From Hemileia vastatrix (Eukaryota; Basidiomycota; Pucciniomycetes; Pucciniales; Zaghouaniaceae), in assembly GCA_030280995.1 (NCBI GenBank), contig JASXTE010000019.1, positions 7,799,501 through 7,863,500 on the forward strand: a DNA stretch of 64,000 bases, written 5' to 3'. Below the pieces are notes generated by a model that was not told where the DNA came from, did no database searches, and saw nothing but the letters and a program-made list of their open reading frames with translations. Of this stretch, positions 37,480 through 50,592 are shown piece by piece. The first letter of the stretch is position 1, and the number at the start of each line of letters is the position of its first letter. The translations under genes and the position numbers were made by a program.

Positions 37480-38760
37480 ATAATAATAATAATAATTAAG
37501 AAAAAGAGTGAGAACAAGAAGAAGGAAAGAAAGAAATGAGAGTTGAAAAAAAAAAGGAGATGAAAGAGAGATAAGCAAAATAATGAAGAGGAAAGGAGGT
37601 TAGTAAGCAAGGAATAGGATGTTTTAGAAGAGGTGAGCATTGTGGATTGAGGCTGTAAGCAAGAGGATTTTCATCAGTTAAACTTGGTTATGGTGGGGAA
37701 AGTTTTGTTTTCTGCAACAAAAAAACAGCAAGCTTTTGTGCAGTAGCTGTATGGACCCTCACTCAATAATGCTCAGAAATAAATAAATAAAAAAGAAAAA
37801 GAAAAATCTAGTTTTGTATTCTGGTTGAAAAAAGCAGTATGTGTCTAACTCATCAATCTAAGATCCTAAAAATAAAAACATAATTTGGAATAACATGAAG
37901 AAAACAATCCAAAAAAAGCAATTTTTATTTTTATTTTTATTTTTTTTAGCTACACTTAACCTATGAATTATTTTTTCCAGTCAGGTGAAAGACTTACCTG
38001 AGAACATAGCCCAGATATCTCACAGAATGACTTCTCAAAAGCAAAAGTCAAAAAAAAAAAAAAAAAATTGAAAAAAGATAATCAATTTTTTTGTGTTGAT
38101 TCCCCCCAAGTGCCATGATTCACAAATTTCTTAATCATGCCAAGGGAGTCATCAAATTTCTTTCAAAGTTACTCATGAAAAGCAAGGATGAGCCAAAAAA
38201 TGATTCGGAGTAGAAATATCAGTGACTACTTACTCTTCTTCAGTTGCTTCATCATGACCTCAACTTGTGCTCAATCGCTGGTGTAATTATTAGGATTCAA
38301 GGTTGCTGACTTGCTGGCAAATCCACCTTCCATATTTTGTGGTGTATCTTCCAGTTGACTGGGCTTCATTTGTTAAGTAGAAACGTTCGCGTCACTCTCA
38401 GATTTGAAATCGACATAAAACATAATCTGGAATTCAATAGTCCATACTTTATTACTCACAAACTATATATATCAATACATATGCGTCTATCTAGATCCTT
38501 ATATATACATATGCATATGGTATCATAATTTACATTATCACACTTACTCTGCAGACCAAGCACACAACACACGTGATGATATACAATTTAAAAAAAAAAT
38601 AAAGATATTAAAACAACCAAATAGTTTCAACAAAATCTTCTTCAGTCACCTCTAAAACAATTTTATCAAATCCATGTAACTCTAAAAAGAAAAAAAAGAG
38701 GAGGGGGGGAGGAATTAATCTCAACACAACCAAAGTGAGAAAAAAAAAGAGAAAGATGTC
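37480..38760. other. No gene seen between Tc1/mariner element and PHAF1-like gene
   Basis: This is purine-rich then AT-rich intergenic sequence with poly-A tracts near 38047-38066. It probably contains the 3' flank of the minus-strand gene ending at 38761. No convincing open frame. Confidence 0.5.
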
Positions 38761-40236
38761 TCAACTAGTAGGTTTATGTAGAGTTAAGCCGTTTTCTAGT
38801 AAATCGGCAGTTCGATCCAATACCATAGCCTGGGTTGCCTCAGGGGTAAGATTTTGTGAAGTGTTGTCAGGTTGGTCAGGAGAAGGTGGAGGATCTGATT
38901 TGAGATGACTGATAATCTTAGAAGCCTAGACAATAGATAAATGAATCAATCTACAAGTGCCATTTAGTTGGGAAGAAAAAAAGGGGGAGGGGGGAGGAAG
39001 AAGACCAACGGAATCTAAATAAGATACGGTATCAGAAGAAGAAGAAGTCGATAGCGTCCAAGGACATCGACTGTATCGACCAAAAAGGACTTCGCCGGGT
39101 AAATTTGAATGTAAGATGACTTTTAAAAGTTTATGGGTGAGAGGACAGATGAGAAAGTCTATGCCAAGATTGAAGTAAGACATGAAATAAGGATTTGCTG
39201 TGATGAAAACATAAAAAAGGGGAGAGAGAGAGAGAGAGAGAGAGATTAATGTTGGAGATGAAGAAGAGAAGGGGGGGGGGGGGGAAGAGAAGACACGGAC
39301 GAGCATCGGAATGAGAGGAGGGTTGATGAGGGAGAGGATGGGAAGAGGGAGAATGGATGGTCATGCGCTCCTGACGAAAGAAGGAGAGAGAAAGATGAAT
39401 GACGAAGCGAGAAGAGAAGGAGAGGAAAGAAGGACGGACATCAGTTTTCCAAAACGTGCGAAGAGGAGGGCCCAAGTCACAGCGGATGTCCTCGGAAGTT
39501 GAATGGTTGAGTTTGAAGGAAAGAGGCTGGGAGAAGAGGACGAAAGAGAGGGAAGGATGGTGGTTGTTGATGGGAAGATGGATGAGGAGAGGATTGAGGG
39601 GGGCGGTGAGGAGAGAATTAGGGGGGGTGGAAAGGAGAGGAGCATTAGGATTAGGGTTTGAGGAGAGGATGATGCGCGCGAGGAGTTGAGCGGGCTGCGC
39701 AAAGGAAAAGGAGACGCCGGGATAGTTGAGGAGGAGTTCATGTGGATGGACATGGTTTGGAAGGGGAGGATAGGTAGGACCAAACAGACGGTGGATGTGG
39801 CGAGAAGAGAGGGGAAGCGAGTCATTAGCGAGACAGGCTGACTTGTAAGCGATAAGCGAGGGCAGGGGATGGCGGAGAGAAGAGGCGGCTTCGATGTGGA
39901 AGAGACGGTGGGAGGAAGGATCAAAGAGCAGACGGAGACTTGGATCTGCAATGCCGAGGAGGATCGGCGCTGAGTTGGGGAGCTGGATTGACAGATTAAA
40001 TGATGTGCATTATAATAATAATCATGCATTGATATATACATTAACACTCACAGAGTTAGAGTTAGCTTATTAGATTATCCCAAACACACCTGTGCACTCC
40101 ATGACACCTCAACCGTCGAGTATCGCCGTCCTTGTCCACGGAGATAAGTCACTACACTCCAGAGTCCATCCCCCAGATGGAAGGGTCCCAGTCGACTACC
40201 TGGCTCAAGCTCAAGCACCACGTCGTTGGCAGTCAT
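38761..40236 (-). CDS. UPF0183/PHAF1-like protein (364 aa model)
   Basis: Exons are 40236-40090, 39982-39440, 39370-39301, 39197-39028 and 38925-38761. The total is 365 codons including the stop, in phase. The N-terminus (MTANDVVLELEPGSRLGPF, then LGDGLWSVVTYL) and the later SYFNLGIDFLI and KVILHSNLPGE motifs match the UPF0183 family (human C16orf70/PHAF1, plant and fungal homologues). PHAF1 has been linked to phagophore membranes in autophagy. The third intron spans the G-run and the (AG)n tract. The splice sites around exons 3 and 4 use GTCCGT donors and the last intron (GTATCT...TCTAG) is least certain, so the C-terminus may differ. The gene is head to head with DCP2, about 500 bp apart. 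The Ser-rich open frames overlapping it in other frames are artefacts. Confidence 0.72.
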
Positions 40237-40276
40237 GATGGCACTGCGCAGGTTGTATGTCAAAGTGGTGGTGAGT

Positions 40277-40655
40277 AGGATGAATTCATCTACTCTCCCT
40301 ATGCATATTCATCTACTCTCCCTATGCATATTCATCTACCCTCACTATGCATATTCATCTACCCTCACTATGCATATTCATCTACCCTCACTATGCATAT
40401 TCATCTACTCTCCCTATGCATATTCATCTACTCTTACTATGCATATTCATCTACCCTCACTATGCATATTCATCTACCCTCACTATGCATATTCCTCTAC
40501 AATGACTATGCATATTCCTCTACAATGACTATGCATATTCCTCTACAATGACTATGCATATTCATCTACTCTTACTATGCATATTCCTCTACCCTCACTA
40601 TGCATATTCATCTACTCTCCCTATGCATATTCCTCTACAATGACTATGCATATGC
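40277..40655. repeat. 23-bp minisatellite in the shared DCP2/PHAF1-like promoter region
   Basis: About 16 head-to-tail copies of a 23-bp unit TATGCATATTCATCTAC plus CTCAC, TCTCC or AATGAC variants. Each unit contains the palindrome TATGCATA. It fills most of the space between the two divergent start codons, so it may affect expression of both. The unit is not a multiple of three and reads open in several frames only because it lacks stop codons. Confidence 0.9.
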
Positions 40656-40734
40656 ATATGCATTTCCCTTTCCTATTTCTTCCTTCCTCTTTCCTCCTTC
40701 CTTCTTCTTCTTTCCTTCCCACTCATCATCCATC

Positions 40735-43448
40735 ATGTTGCCCTCTTCCTCCCTCTTTGCCACAATTCCCCTCGAACAAATCCTCGAAGATCTCGCTTCA
40801 AGATTCATCCTCAATCTTCCTTCTCCTGAAATAGATCAGATCGAACGTGTGTGCTTTCAGGTCGAACAGGCTCATTGGTTCTATGAAGACTTTGTCCGTC
40901 CTTCCTGTCCGCATCGCAACTTCCCTTCCTATCATCTCAAAACGTTCACCGCTCTTTTCTTCAACAAATGTGCCTTCCTCACCTGTCCTGGCGCTCCTCT
41001 CGCTGGTTGGCATCCCGATGCTGCCTATGAAAAATTCCTTCGCTACAAACATCGTGTCCCCGTATGTGGCGCAATCATCCTCAACCCCGATCGCTCTCAT
41101 GCTCTCCTCGTCAAAGGCTTCAAACAAAATTCCACTTGGTCCTTTCCTCGTGGTAAAATAAACGAAAACGAATCAGAACGCAATTGCGCTATTCGTGAAG
41201 TCAGAGAAGAAACCGGCTTCGATATCTCCCCCTATCTTGCTAACGACATCTCCCCTCCCCTTCCTTCTTCTCCTTCTCCTTCTCCTTCTCCTTCTCCTTC
41301 CAAACCTCTCTCCCAATCTCCCGTCGTCCAACGCGATGGCGATTGTTCTTTTATTGAAATCACCACTCGTCAACAACGTATCAGGCATTACATCGTCACA
41401 AACGTTCCTGACAATACGCCTTTTCAAACTCAAACTCGTCAAGAAATCGGTGTATGTATCTTTATCTATCTATTTATCCATCTATCCATCATCATCATTC
41501 CTTTTTTTTTCTTTTTCATCTGCAGGAAATTGCTTGGTTTCCTCTCACCGATCTGCCGACTTGGACAAGCAAGGATGACAGATCTGTCGTTCACAATATC
41601 AACATTCGCTCTCTCATCACTCTAGATGACCATCCTTCCAAATCTGCTAAATTTTACATGGTAGCCCCTTTTATCAAGTCGGTCTTCTCCTTTGCTTTCT
41701 TTTCCCTTTTCATCCATTTACTCACTCATCTTTCTGTTTTTTTTTTTTAATATATTTATTTTCTTAGCCCTCTTCGAAATTGGCTCGCCACTCACTCTTC
41801 CTTTCAACAAATACCACAACAACCATCTCTTCTCAATCCTATCCAAAATCACTTTTCTTCTTCTTCTTCTTCTTCTCCTCTTCCTCCTCCTACTCCTTCA
41901 CTCCTCCAATCCAAGAGTCTTTTGTTTCCTCCTCCTCAGTCATCTTCATCCCCCTCTTCCATTTCCTCTTCCATTTCCTCCTCCCATGTTCCTTGGAAAG
42001 ACGTGGAGGAAGGTTCAAGAGCCATTCAATCTTTCTTTTTTGGTCATCACACCCAAGAAGATTCGGATATAGAAACCGATATCGCTAGAGGTTATGATCT
42101 AGCAACTTCTTGTCCGTCATCGTTTTTTCTTCTTTTAAAAAACATGACCAAAACTAAAATTACTATTATATATATATATATACATATTCCTTTTTCATAT
42201 ACATACATAGATGCCTCTTCGTTTTGTTCAACTTATCAAGCTCCTTCTACTCAACGTCCAACCCCGGTTCCAGATCCTTCATCCCTCCCTCCTCCTTCTA
42301 TCCCTCTAACAACCCAAACTTCTACCACCACCACCACTTCTTCTTTTCATTCTCCCCCATCTTGGTCTTCTTTATCTCCTACTGCTAGATCTGAGTATCT
42401 TAAACATGGTCATTTAGCTGCTCCTAGACCTCAACCTGCTCCGGCTCAAGTTGAAAGGTTGTTGGCTATGCTTCAGGCTCCTACTCCTGCTCTTCCTACT
42501 TCATCATCATCATCAACTTCCTCCTCCATTTCTCTTCATCATGATCAAAGCAAACATCAAAAAACCCCTACTGTGACTGACCGTCGTCATCGGGATCTAC
42601 CGCCTCATCAGTCACATATCATACTACCTACGTCTACCGCACATCAACATCTGAACCATCAACAACAACAACATCATCATCATCCAAATATCCATGCTCG
42701 CGATAATATCCATGCTCATGATAATATTAATCATAAAACTGCTCAGTTACTTGATCTCTTGATGAACTCCAAACCATCTACTCTTAATACTGCCACTACC
42801 GCTCCCCAATCAAACTCGCTTAACTCCTCATCTTCTATTAGAAATCATTGTTCCCCATTTTCTTCTTCACCATCTTCATCATCGTCTTCTTCTCATTTGA
42901 CTACTATTCATAGTATGTCACATACTGTTGGTGGTGGTAGTAGCAGTAGAAGTGGAGATGGTGGTGCGGCTGCTGCGGCTGCGGCTGCGACCGAAGCGGC
43001 TAACTTACGTGAAAGTCAAAGACAGGAGAAACGTCAAGATTTAGTTCGTCAATTACACTCTTTATTATTGTCTCCTTCTCCTTCTGTTGCGATTATAGGT
43101 GCAGGGTCTAGTGAAACTTTGGGCTCGGGGCCTCCTGGTTTAATAGTTAAAACGTCGTCTTTGGATACTAGGTCTCCGGTTTCTGAACGGAAAAAGTTAC
43201 CTAATCCGCCTACTCTGGTTCAAGCTAATCCGTCTGCTCCTGTTTCCGATGCTTCTGTTCAACCTAAACTTTCTGCTGCTACTGCTGCCCCCCCGGCTGC
43301 TTCTTCGGCTCATTTGGCGAATTTATTAAACCTTTTGAATCCCAATAATAATAATAATAATAATAATAATCCTTCGGCTTCTTGTTATCCACATCATCAT
43401 CAGCCTAAATCTGTTTTAGTTCCTTCGGCTTATCAGCGTGCGCCTTGA
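40735..43448 (+). CDS. DCP2: mRNA-decapping enzyme subunit 2
   Basis: Exons are 40735-41451, 41526-41677 and 41768-43448 (about 849 aa). A further small intron in exon 3 is likely around 42110-42210, where the sequence is AT-rich and ends in an ACATAG acceptor. The N-terminal regulatory (box A) domain has IPLEQILEDLASRFILNLP and HWFYEDFVRP. The Nudix box follows as G140, E146, R154-E155, E158-E159, G161 (GKINENESERN...REVREETG), the catalytic motif that removes m7G caps. A Ser-Pro run (about residues 178-192) is inserted just after the Nudix box. Box B lies in exon 2/3 (EIAWFPLTDLP, FYMVAPFI, PLRNW). The long C-terminal half is Ser/Pro/His/Gln-rich with short Leu motifs (VERLLAMLQ, AQLLDLLMN, LANLLNLLN), like the helical leucine-rich motifs that bind Edc3 and Pat1. 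It acts in cytoplasmic 5'-3' mRNA decay. Confidence 0.92.
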
Positions 43449-43715
43449 TTTCGAATTTTGCTTGGTCTCTTTCTCTCCTTTTAACCATTTAATAATGACC
43501 CTAGTAGTGTTACCAAACCAGTTACTTACATGCCCCAGTATCATCATTTTTTCATGGTAAAGTTTCAACTGGATTAAATGACTAAAATGTTAAGACTTAA
43601 GCTAGGCTGCAGAACTCGCAAAATGCAAAGGGATTTTAGGATTTGAGCCAAGTAAAGTGGTTGAGTTCTAGGGTTTTGTTTATCTGTATACCTTATTCCC
43701 CTTGTTTTTGGTCAC

Positions 43716-43760
<45 letters not shown>

Positions 43761-44099
43761 GTCTCTACCTAGTGACTTTTTTATTTTAATACTGTGAACA
43801 ACTGAGTTGTATGGGTTGGGGATTGAAGGAAGTTTATCTGTATGGATTTTTGAGTTAGTTTTTTTTTTTTTTTTTTTGGAGGAGAAGTTTATTGGTGGGT
43901 TTTGTAATGGTGTTTTTCTTTTGAATTGGTTTTGGTTGAATGTTTTTTAAGTTTGTTTAAGTAGTGGCTTTTGTTGAATTATTATATATATATATATATA
44001 TATATATGTAGTAATGTGATGAGTTGGTGTGCTGGGTTGAAAGTTTAAGTGATGGATTGTTAGTGTGGTGTGTGAGGGGTGTGAGTGTGGGATTTATTA
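43449..44099. other. 3' flank of DCP2, no gene
   Basis: This is the untranslated/intergenic sequence after DCP2, with long (TA)n tracts at about 43717-43756 and 43982-44007 and a T-run at 43859-43877. Confidence 0.55.
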
Positions 44100-45654
44100 G
44101 GGGGTATCAATGTTCAGGGATCCACAAATAGGGATCAGGACTTTTTTTTCCCAAGATTAGATATTAGTAATTGTGGAAAATTATTATCCACTAGCCCCAG
44201 GGCTAGTGGATAAGGAATCCATAATAATGCATTATCCTGCCTCTTGTACCCCAATTTCCATTCCTAATTCCTGATCCTAAACTCATCACATCCATGATTG
44301 GTTTGTAAGCAAGTCACATGACATATAATTGTGGATGCCATCCTTATGTATCTCATCACTCTATGATACTTAATTTTGGTGGTGAACACATGCCATTTTT
44401 TCTCATCTTTATGTTTATGTGTCTCTTCACTCTATGATACTTAATTTTTGTGGCAAACACATAACATTTTTTTCTATCTACACACCTCATCTGCTCATTT
44501 GGTGGCAAATTCCCACTTCCCACTCATCACCTAAACCTTCTACTAACAACCTTTTCTACCAACAATATTGAAGCAACTCTCTACTAGGAAGCAACTTCAC
44601 ACAGCTATGAATGCTATCACATTAGTTTTAGCTGCTGACTCTGACTCTGACTCTGGGTTGGAAGACACTTTAGCTTATATGTCTTTTCAATGATCTTTAT
44701 GAAGAAGAGGATCCCAGACCTGCACCAGCTCTCCCCTCCCTTGAATCACAAAACATTCTTTCCACCAGCATATTCTCTGTCATTATGCCAACCACCCCCT
44801 AACATCTTTAAACACAACCCTTTTAATTTTTTTTTCATACTCTCCAAATGTTCAACTTCTGTGCTTTATTCACTTGGTTTGGTGTTTTTGTTTTTTGCAT
44901 ATTCATTTTTATTTTGAATTTATGCTGAATGTCTCTTTTTTGGATGTCTCATTTGTTTTCATTCACTAGCTCAACATGAAATTGCATATTTTCTGCAATC
45001 GCATAATTTTTCACTGTTTCTTTTTTTCATTCATCCCTCATATCCTTTCCTCCTCTCCTCCAACATCCCTCAAACCAATTTGGTTTCATTTATTTTCTCA
45101 TCTCATCTCTCCAGGTAAGTCATTTTATTCTTTTTTTTTGATTTTTTTGATTGCTAATTATAATTTTTTTTTTTTTTTTTTGTATCTAAATTTTTTTTGT
45201 AAGTGGTTATTTTTGATTTCAATGTTAAAATCAACCTTTTTTTCTCTCCCTCTTTACTTTCTTTTTTTAGCTCCATCAACCTACTCTTCATCCCTCCTTG
45301 GCATGGTCATTGTCCCCCCTTTCCCATATTTCACTGTTTTTTGGTTCCATGTCATAAAAACACATACATTGAACAATCTTTATGCATTTCACTTACTCCA
45401 TATTCAATTTCCCCCAAATTCCAACATCAATCTTTCTCACTCTATTTTTCCTACTTTTCAATCAAGGTAAGTTTCATCTCCTTTTTTTTCATACCTATAT
45501 GATATCTCTTTCCTTCTATGAAAATTTCATACTTAAATATATGCATGACTCTTATCTGGATAACAGTGGACTTATTAAACTCATCTTGTTCTCATCTCCA
45601 TTACCACTTTTCAAGTTTTTTTAAAATTTTGAAAATCAGACTTGGAATCAGGGT

Positions 45655-45965
45655 TAGGTTAATTTAAATCTGATGTCCTTTTGATTGAAGATTCTTCTGA
45701 AGGCTACCTTTCATTTCCCACAAACAGATTTTAATTTGGTTCAGTGGTTGCTGAGATATTGACCATAAAATTTGAGCCTGTTTTTCCCAATTTAAATTTT
45801 TTTATTTCATGTTTTTATGTAACAAATTAGGATTATGTTTATTTAAATCACATTTCCCTTAACTGAAGATTCTCCTGAAGCCTATCTTTCATTTCCCATA
45901 AACAGATTTTAATTTGGTTCATTGGTTGCTGAGATATTGACCTTTAAAGTTGAGCCTTTTTTCCC
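45655..45965 (+). repeat. Tandem duplication of about 180 bp
   Basis: The stretch with GAAGATTCTTCTGAAGGCTA...TTTAATTTGGTTCAGTGG (about 45686-45775) recurs at about 45862-45950 with a few substitutions. A similar smaller duplication of about 105 bp, carrying CAGGGGAGGGTAT, lies at 46790-46940. Confidence 0.75.
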
Positions 45966-47389
45966 AAATATCACATAATTTATTTTGTGTTTTTATATTG
46001 CATAATTAGAGAATAAGGCTTCTGAAAATATTATCTGATGGTTATCTAGGATTTTATCTCCCAAAGCTTAGGATCACTCAATTATTTCTTAGCCAATCAC
46101 TTGAAAAAATTACATTCTGGTTTTCATAACAAGATTTATACCGATAAAAATGACACCAATTATCTTACCTTCGGGATTTTCTCTTATATTAATCCTATTA
46201 CTTGACAACCTATTCCTTTCCCAGCTAAAATAAAAGGTCATGGGTTATACTTTCTGGATCAAAACTATATAACCAATTTTGGATTGGGAACTGGAATCAT
46301 CAAAACTATTTGGAACTCTTCACAGGATCATCACCAAACAACCAAAGCTCCACCTGGCTTGGAATCTTGTCAAGAGTTCACACATTTCAGATGTTCTTTT
46401 CAAATCAGTCTAAACTTAATCCACTGAATAAAAAAGGTAAAAAAAAGGTAAATTTAACAAATATGAAAAAACTTTATGTAGATCAAAAAAGTATGGGGAT
46501 GAGTAGATTCATCAAACATTTTTTATTTTTTCATAAATTTTTTATAAATAACTCTTATATTTAAAATTCATAAAAAAAAATTAATGGGCCATTGACCCAG
46601 TGTTGTATAAACGGTAATCATGACAACATTTATTTTTTTCATGAGGTTCCTCAGCCTACACTTGTGGAAAGTCCCAAACATTTGTTTCTAGATGTATCCA
46701 CATTTTGACTAGAAGAATTGTCATTACTCTGAAACTAATGAAATTGATCAATATTAGTTGTTTATATATTAATTTATGTAATTATATTAAATTTTGGTGA
46801 TTCTCACCGCTTACTTCAATAAAATGCAGGGGAGGGTATCACCAAATTTTCAAATCTGACATGTGAAATTGAAGACTTAGAAAAATTTTGGTGATACCCA
46901 CCCTTTGCTTCAATAAAATACAGGGGAGGGTATTGCCAAATTTTTAAAACAGATATAGAGTTTTGTTGACTTGGCTGTATTTAGAAAAGTAAATTTAATG
47001 ATTTGAATGTAAGGAAGAAGAAATGTATGAGTTTTTCAAATTTTTGCAAAAAAAAAAAACATCTAGAATCAAGACCTTTAAAAAGTCAGCACATATGAAA
47101 TTATCACCAAAAAGAAATAAAGCAAAAATAATTTAAGCAAACAAACAGATAATCTAAAATGTTGCAATAAAATGTTTCACATCTCAGTGAGGAGTGTGTA
47201 CCAAGGATTGATTATTAGCTTTAATGAATTCTATCAAGAAAACTTTCTAAACAAAATAAAAAAACAAGTTATCAAACATTTTCATTTAGCATTCAATTTC
47301 TTCAATAGATTTATTAGCTTTAACACATTCTCTCATGAAATCTTTCTTTTTTGAACCATCTTCAAGTTGATACTTGAGTTTCATTTAAT

Positions 47390-49808
47390 CCAATAAGAAA
47401 TTGTACTCAAGAGCCTTCTCCTCTTTCTTTATCTCAAATTTCTTCTTCTCCAAATCATGTGCCCTCTCATCCCTCTTTAAAGAAATCTTGAATTTCCTCT
47501 CTTCCAAGTCTTGTACCCTTTCATCCCTCTGTAAAGAAAGCTCAAATTTCTTCTCCTCCAAGTCTTGTGCCCTATCATCCCTTTATAAAGAGAGCTTGTA
47601 TTTTTTATTTTGAAAGTTGAGAGTATCTCTTACAACTTCAACTTTACCAAGAGTGAAAAGAAATATTAACAAAATAAAGGAAAATCTCACTTAATTATTA
47701 AGAGGTATGCTATCACTTACCAGATTCACCTTTCTCCAGAAAATCATCAATGGAAGAAAAAGTGGTTTGGGAAAAACTATCTGTCAGTATAGTCTAGTAT
47801 ATAAGTATGATATAATAGTGTTTATTTATGTTCCTACTACTTATTGATAAATCATTTAGTGATTAAACCTCAGGGGAAGACTAATAAAATAGTTATACTC
47901 AAATAAAACTCACAATACTTCGATTTAAATGCGTGCTAGTGGTGGAAAATAGATGAATAAAATATAGTTATAGCTTTATATAAAGATAATATCAATTTAT
48001 AGTAGCTTTATAATATATTTCTAAAGGTTAATAATTGTATAGTAGTGTTTGTTGGAGTTGTAGTAATTGAATGATGATAAATAACCATCAAAATCCCTCC
48101 TTACTTATACCCAAATCCACTGGAGTGCACAGACCTTCAATCCAGATGATGTCACTTCTATCCCCGGCAATTACAGCACTGTGAGGGCCCATCACCTCCC
48201 CATGACGTCCACTTCAAGCAGTTTCAACACCCAGACCTCCAGTAAGGACCCTCCATCACTATTAATAATAACACTGATCCATACCATAAATAGAAAATCC
48301 AGATAAAAGCGGATACCATAAAGAAACAGGTAAAATAAACAATCAAAAAGAGATTTAATGAAACTAAAAGCATATAAAGGAAATAAATAAAATTTCCAAG
48401 CCCCCAATAACATCCCCAAGCATCCACATTAACCCAGAAACATCCTTCCAACCCATAACTCCGTGAATAACCATCCAAGGAAGTAATTTTAGTTGTCCAA
48501 ACTGGGTGTATGCGCCTGATATAGGTGTCTATGCTTCTGTAGGTGTTGTGAGTCCACTGATTTTGTCCATATGACCTAAAATAAGCAGAAAAACAAAGGT
48601 TATAGGCTATTAAGGGGCTAAAACCCACTTATATACCTAAATATACATAATATACTGCATATTTCACTGAATATGAGATTTATGTATACATATAAGCTTA
48701 TGTATGTCAATAATTACTTCATATAACTTAAGATAAGTATATTATGACTCCATTAACACCTTAATAAATATTATTAGGCCATGGATAAGCTATTTAAACT
48801 ATTATAAGTTATATAATAGAATAATAATTATATATATATATAATAAAATAATATATATTATTATTTTAACCTTATTTTTAAGATATAAGCTTAATCTACT
48901 TAAGGTTATCTTATTTTAAGCATAAGAAATACTCAGTCCTAAGGATATTTAGGCTGACACTATCTCTGTTTAACTTTCTTTGACTGTTGATATTAAAAGT
49001 AGTTGATGGTCTTTGCTTTTTTTTGGAGGTAAAGTTTTCCTCTTCATCATTGATGCTAGCTTTAGACTCACTTTCTTGAGGATCCTGGGTTCATTCATTA
49101 GCCTTTTTATAAATAAAAAAATAAAACAACTAGATAAGAAATAAAAACATACTTGAGTTAGATCAGGTTGAATTATATTGCCATAAGGATCTATTGAAAA
49201 GATATCTTGATTTGTGGAAGTTAAATGAGGGGAGGCTTGAGTAGTAGAAGAAGAAGAAGAAGAAGGTTTGTTTTGACATCATGTTTGGAGATATAATTTT
49301 CACCATTCAACATTTTTGCAGAACTAACATCAGCTCGCTCTCCAAAAATAGCATCCATCTCTTTAAAGTGTGGACATAAAGATTCAAGTTTATCATCTAT
49401 TGATTTTATGCCCTTACTGATATTGATGTCAGCAATACCAAAACAAGTAGAAATTGAAAGTGTCTTTTCCTTCTTGTATTTGGCTCAGTAATGCTTGAAG
49501 TGTTCAGACATCTGTTTAGGCAAAATATCAATCCTTCCCCTTTTCTAATTTTTTAATTCATTGGCCATTAGAAGATAGCCATTGACTTTTGATGCAGGGG
49601 GCCATCCTACTTTAGTTGCATTCTCTGTACTAGAACAAGAATCATAATTAGTTTTTATTTTTAGCCAGTTCATAAGTATGGGATGATCATCTTTTTTTAG
49701 TTGAACAGTCTTTGATTTCTCAGATGAGCGGGGGAAAGAGGGAGTAATGGGGTTTGATGAACAACTGGGGAAATCCTTCCTTTGAGAAGATCTATGACAA
49801 CAAGGCAT
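47390..49808 (-). pseudogene. Transposon-associated coiled-coil gene, decayed and split by a solo LTR
   Basis: The start ATG at 49808 leads to a globular segment (DDHPILMNWLKIKTNYDSC, KVGWPPASKVNGYLLMANEL), then TAG and TGA stops near 49545 and 49485. An open stretch follows with DDKLESLCPHFKEMDAIFG. The reading continues to about 48960, is interrupted by the solo LTR (47782-48959), and resumes with SFSQTTFSSIDDFLEKGES. After an intron comes a repeated coiled coil (QRDERVQDLEERKFKISL, three repeats at 47400-47600) with a TAA. The N-terminal segment looks like a small trihelix/Myb-type DNA-binding domain, but I cannot confirm the family. It is non-functional as it stands. Confidence 0.6.
47782..48959 (-). 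repeat. Solo LTR of the 1.18-kb LTR family
   Basis: TGTCAG...CTGACA ends with the same internal sequence as the LTRs at 387 and 5234, but with clearly more substitutions, so it is older. The flanking five bases CTATC (47777-47781) repeat at 48960-48964, a perfect 5-bp target duplication around a lone LTR. It is inserted in the coiled-coil pseudogene. Confidence 0.9.
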
Positions 49809-50592
49809 GTTGAGATATTTAAAGATGAAAAGGAGAAGAAAAAAACAGATGAGATGGGAAGTGTTTCTGAGAAGATAGAATCAATAGATAGGGTGGGAGT
49901 GCGCAGCAAGGAAGGAAGCCTGGGATATCCAGAAAGTTGTCCAAGATGTGGTTGTAAAAAATTGAGGATAAAAATGTTGGATAGAGTTAAAAATTGACAT
50001 GTAAAAGGTCTAATAACCCAATTATTAGAAAAAATAATTGTGGAAGATAATTGGGGTATAATGATTTTTATCCGCAATTAATTTAATTGCGGATTGGTCA
50101 ACATTGATACCCCCTATTGTTTGAGTTGCAGTTGGAGTTGGAGTCTCTTTTTTTTGGTTTGGTGAGAATTTATGTAATTGTTATTTGAGTTTATTTATTT
50201 TATACAGTTATATATATATGAGCACATGTGACCCATGCACAGCATGGGTTTTAGTGGAATCAGGATTTCTGGAATTTTAATCTGGAATCAGAATTTTTGT
50301 GTCATTGTAATGAGAAAGAGATGCTATCATGAAGAATATGCATTTAAAAATTCCAAAAAAAAATTATATAAATTGGTCAAGGAAAGCAGGTGATGATTAA
50401 TCATTCCAAACAAAAGTTTAAGCTTCAAAAACAATGGCGGTATGAGCATATTAATTATTGTAAGTTGACTATTGGTAATTGATGTTTTTACATCAAATTA
50501 ATCACTCAATGTTATATAACTTCATGACCAATATAAAGAAGTAATTGATGAAGATGATCAAAAAAATGATGTTAATTTTGATGATGATGATG

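Larger units (their letters stand above)
44100..50114. mobile_element. Second TIR element (about 6 kb) with TA flanks
   Basis: GGGGGTATCAATGTT at 44100-44114 is matched by its reverse complement at the right end (50100-50114), and TA lies directly outside both ends. Hairpin-prone palindromes sit near each end: about 44188-44217 (TTATCCACTAGCCC arms) and about 50070-50095 (ATCCGCAATTAA arms). Inside are a decayed coiled-coil gene on the minus strand, a solo LTR and short direct duplications. No transposase is recognisable, so it is probably non-autonomous. The TIR match is only 15-17 bp, so the call is moderate. Confidence 0.55.

Noticed and set aside
39131..40047. Long Ser/Pro-rich open frames overlapping the PHAF1-like gene
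   Set aside because: They are alternative frames of C/T-rich exons and the (AG)n intron; the spliced frame with UPF0183 motifs is the real one.
40226..40551. Repetitive HIHLPSLCIFIY-type proteins
   Set aside because: Translations of the 23-bp minisatellite, whose unit is not a multiple of three.
44976..45624. Overlapping Phe/Leu/Ser-rich open frames
   Set aside because: Low-complexity T/C-rich sequence with no motif and no consistent frame.
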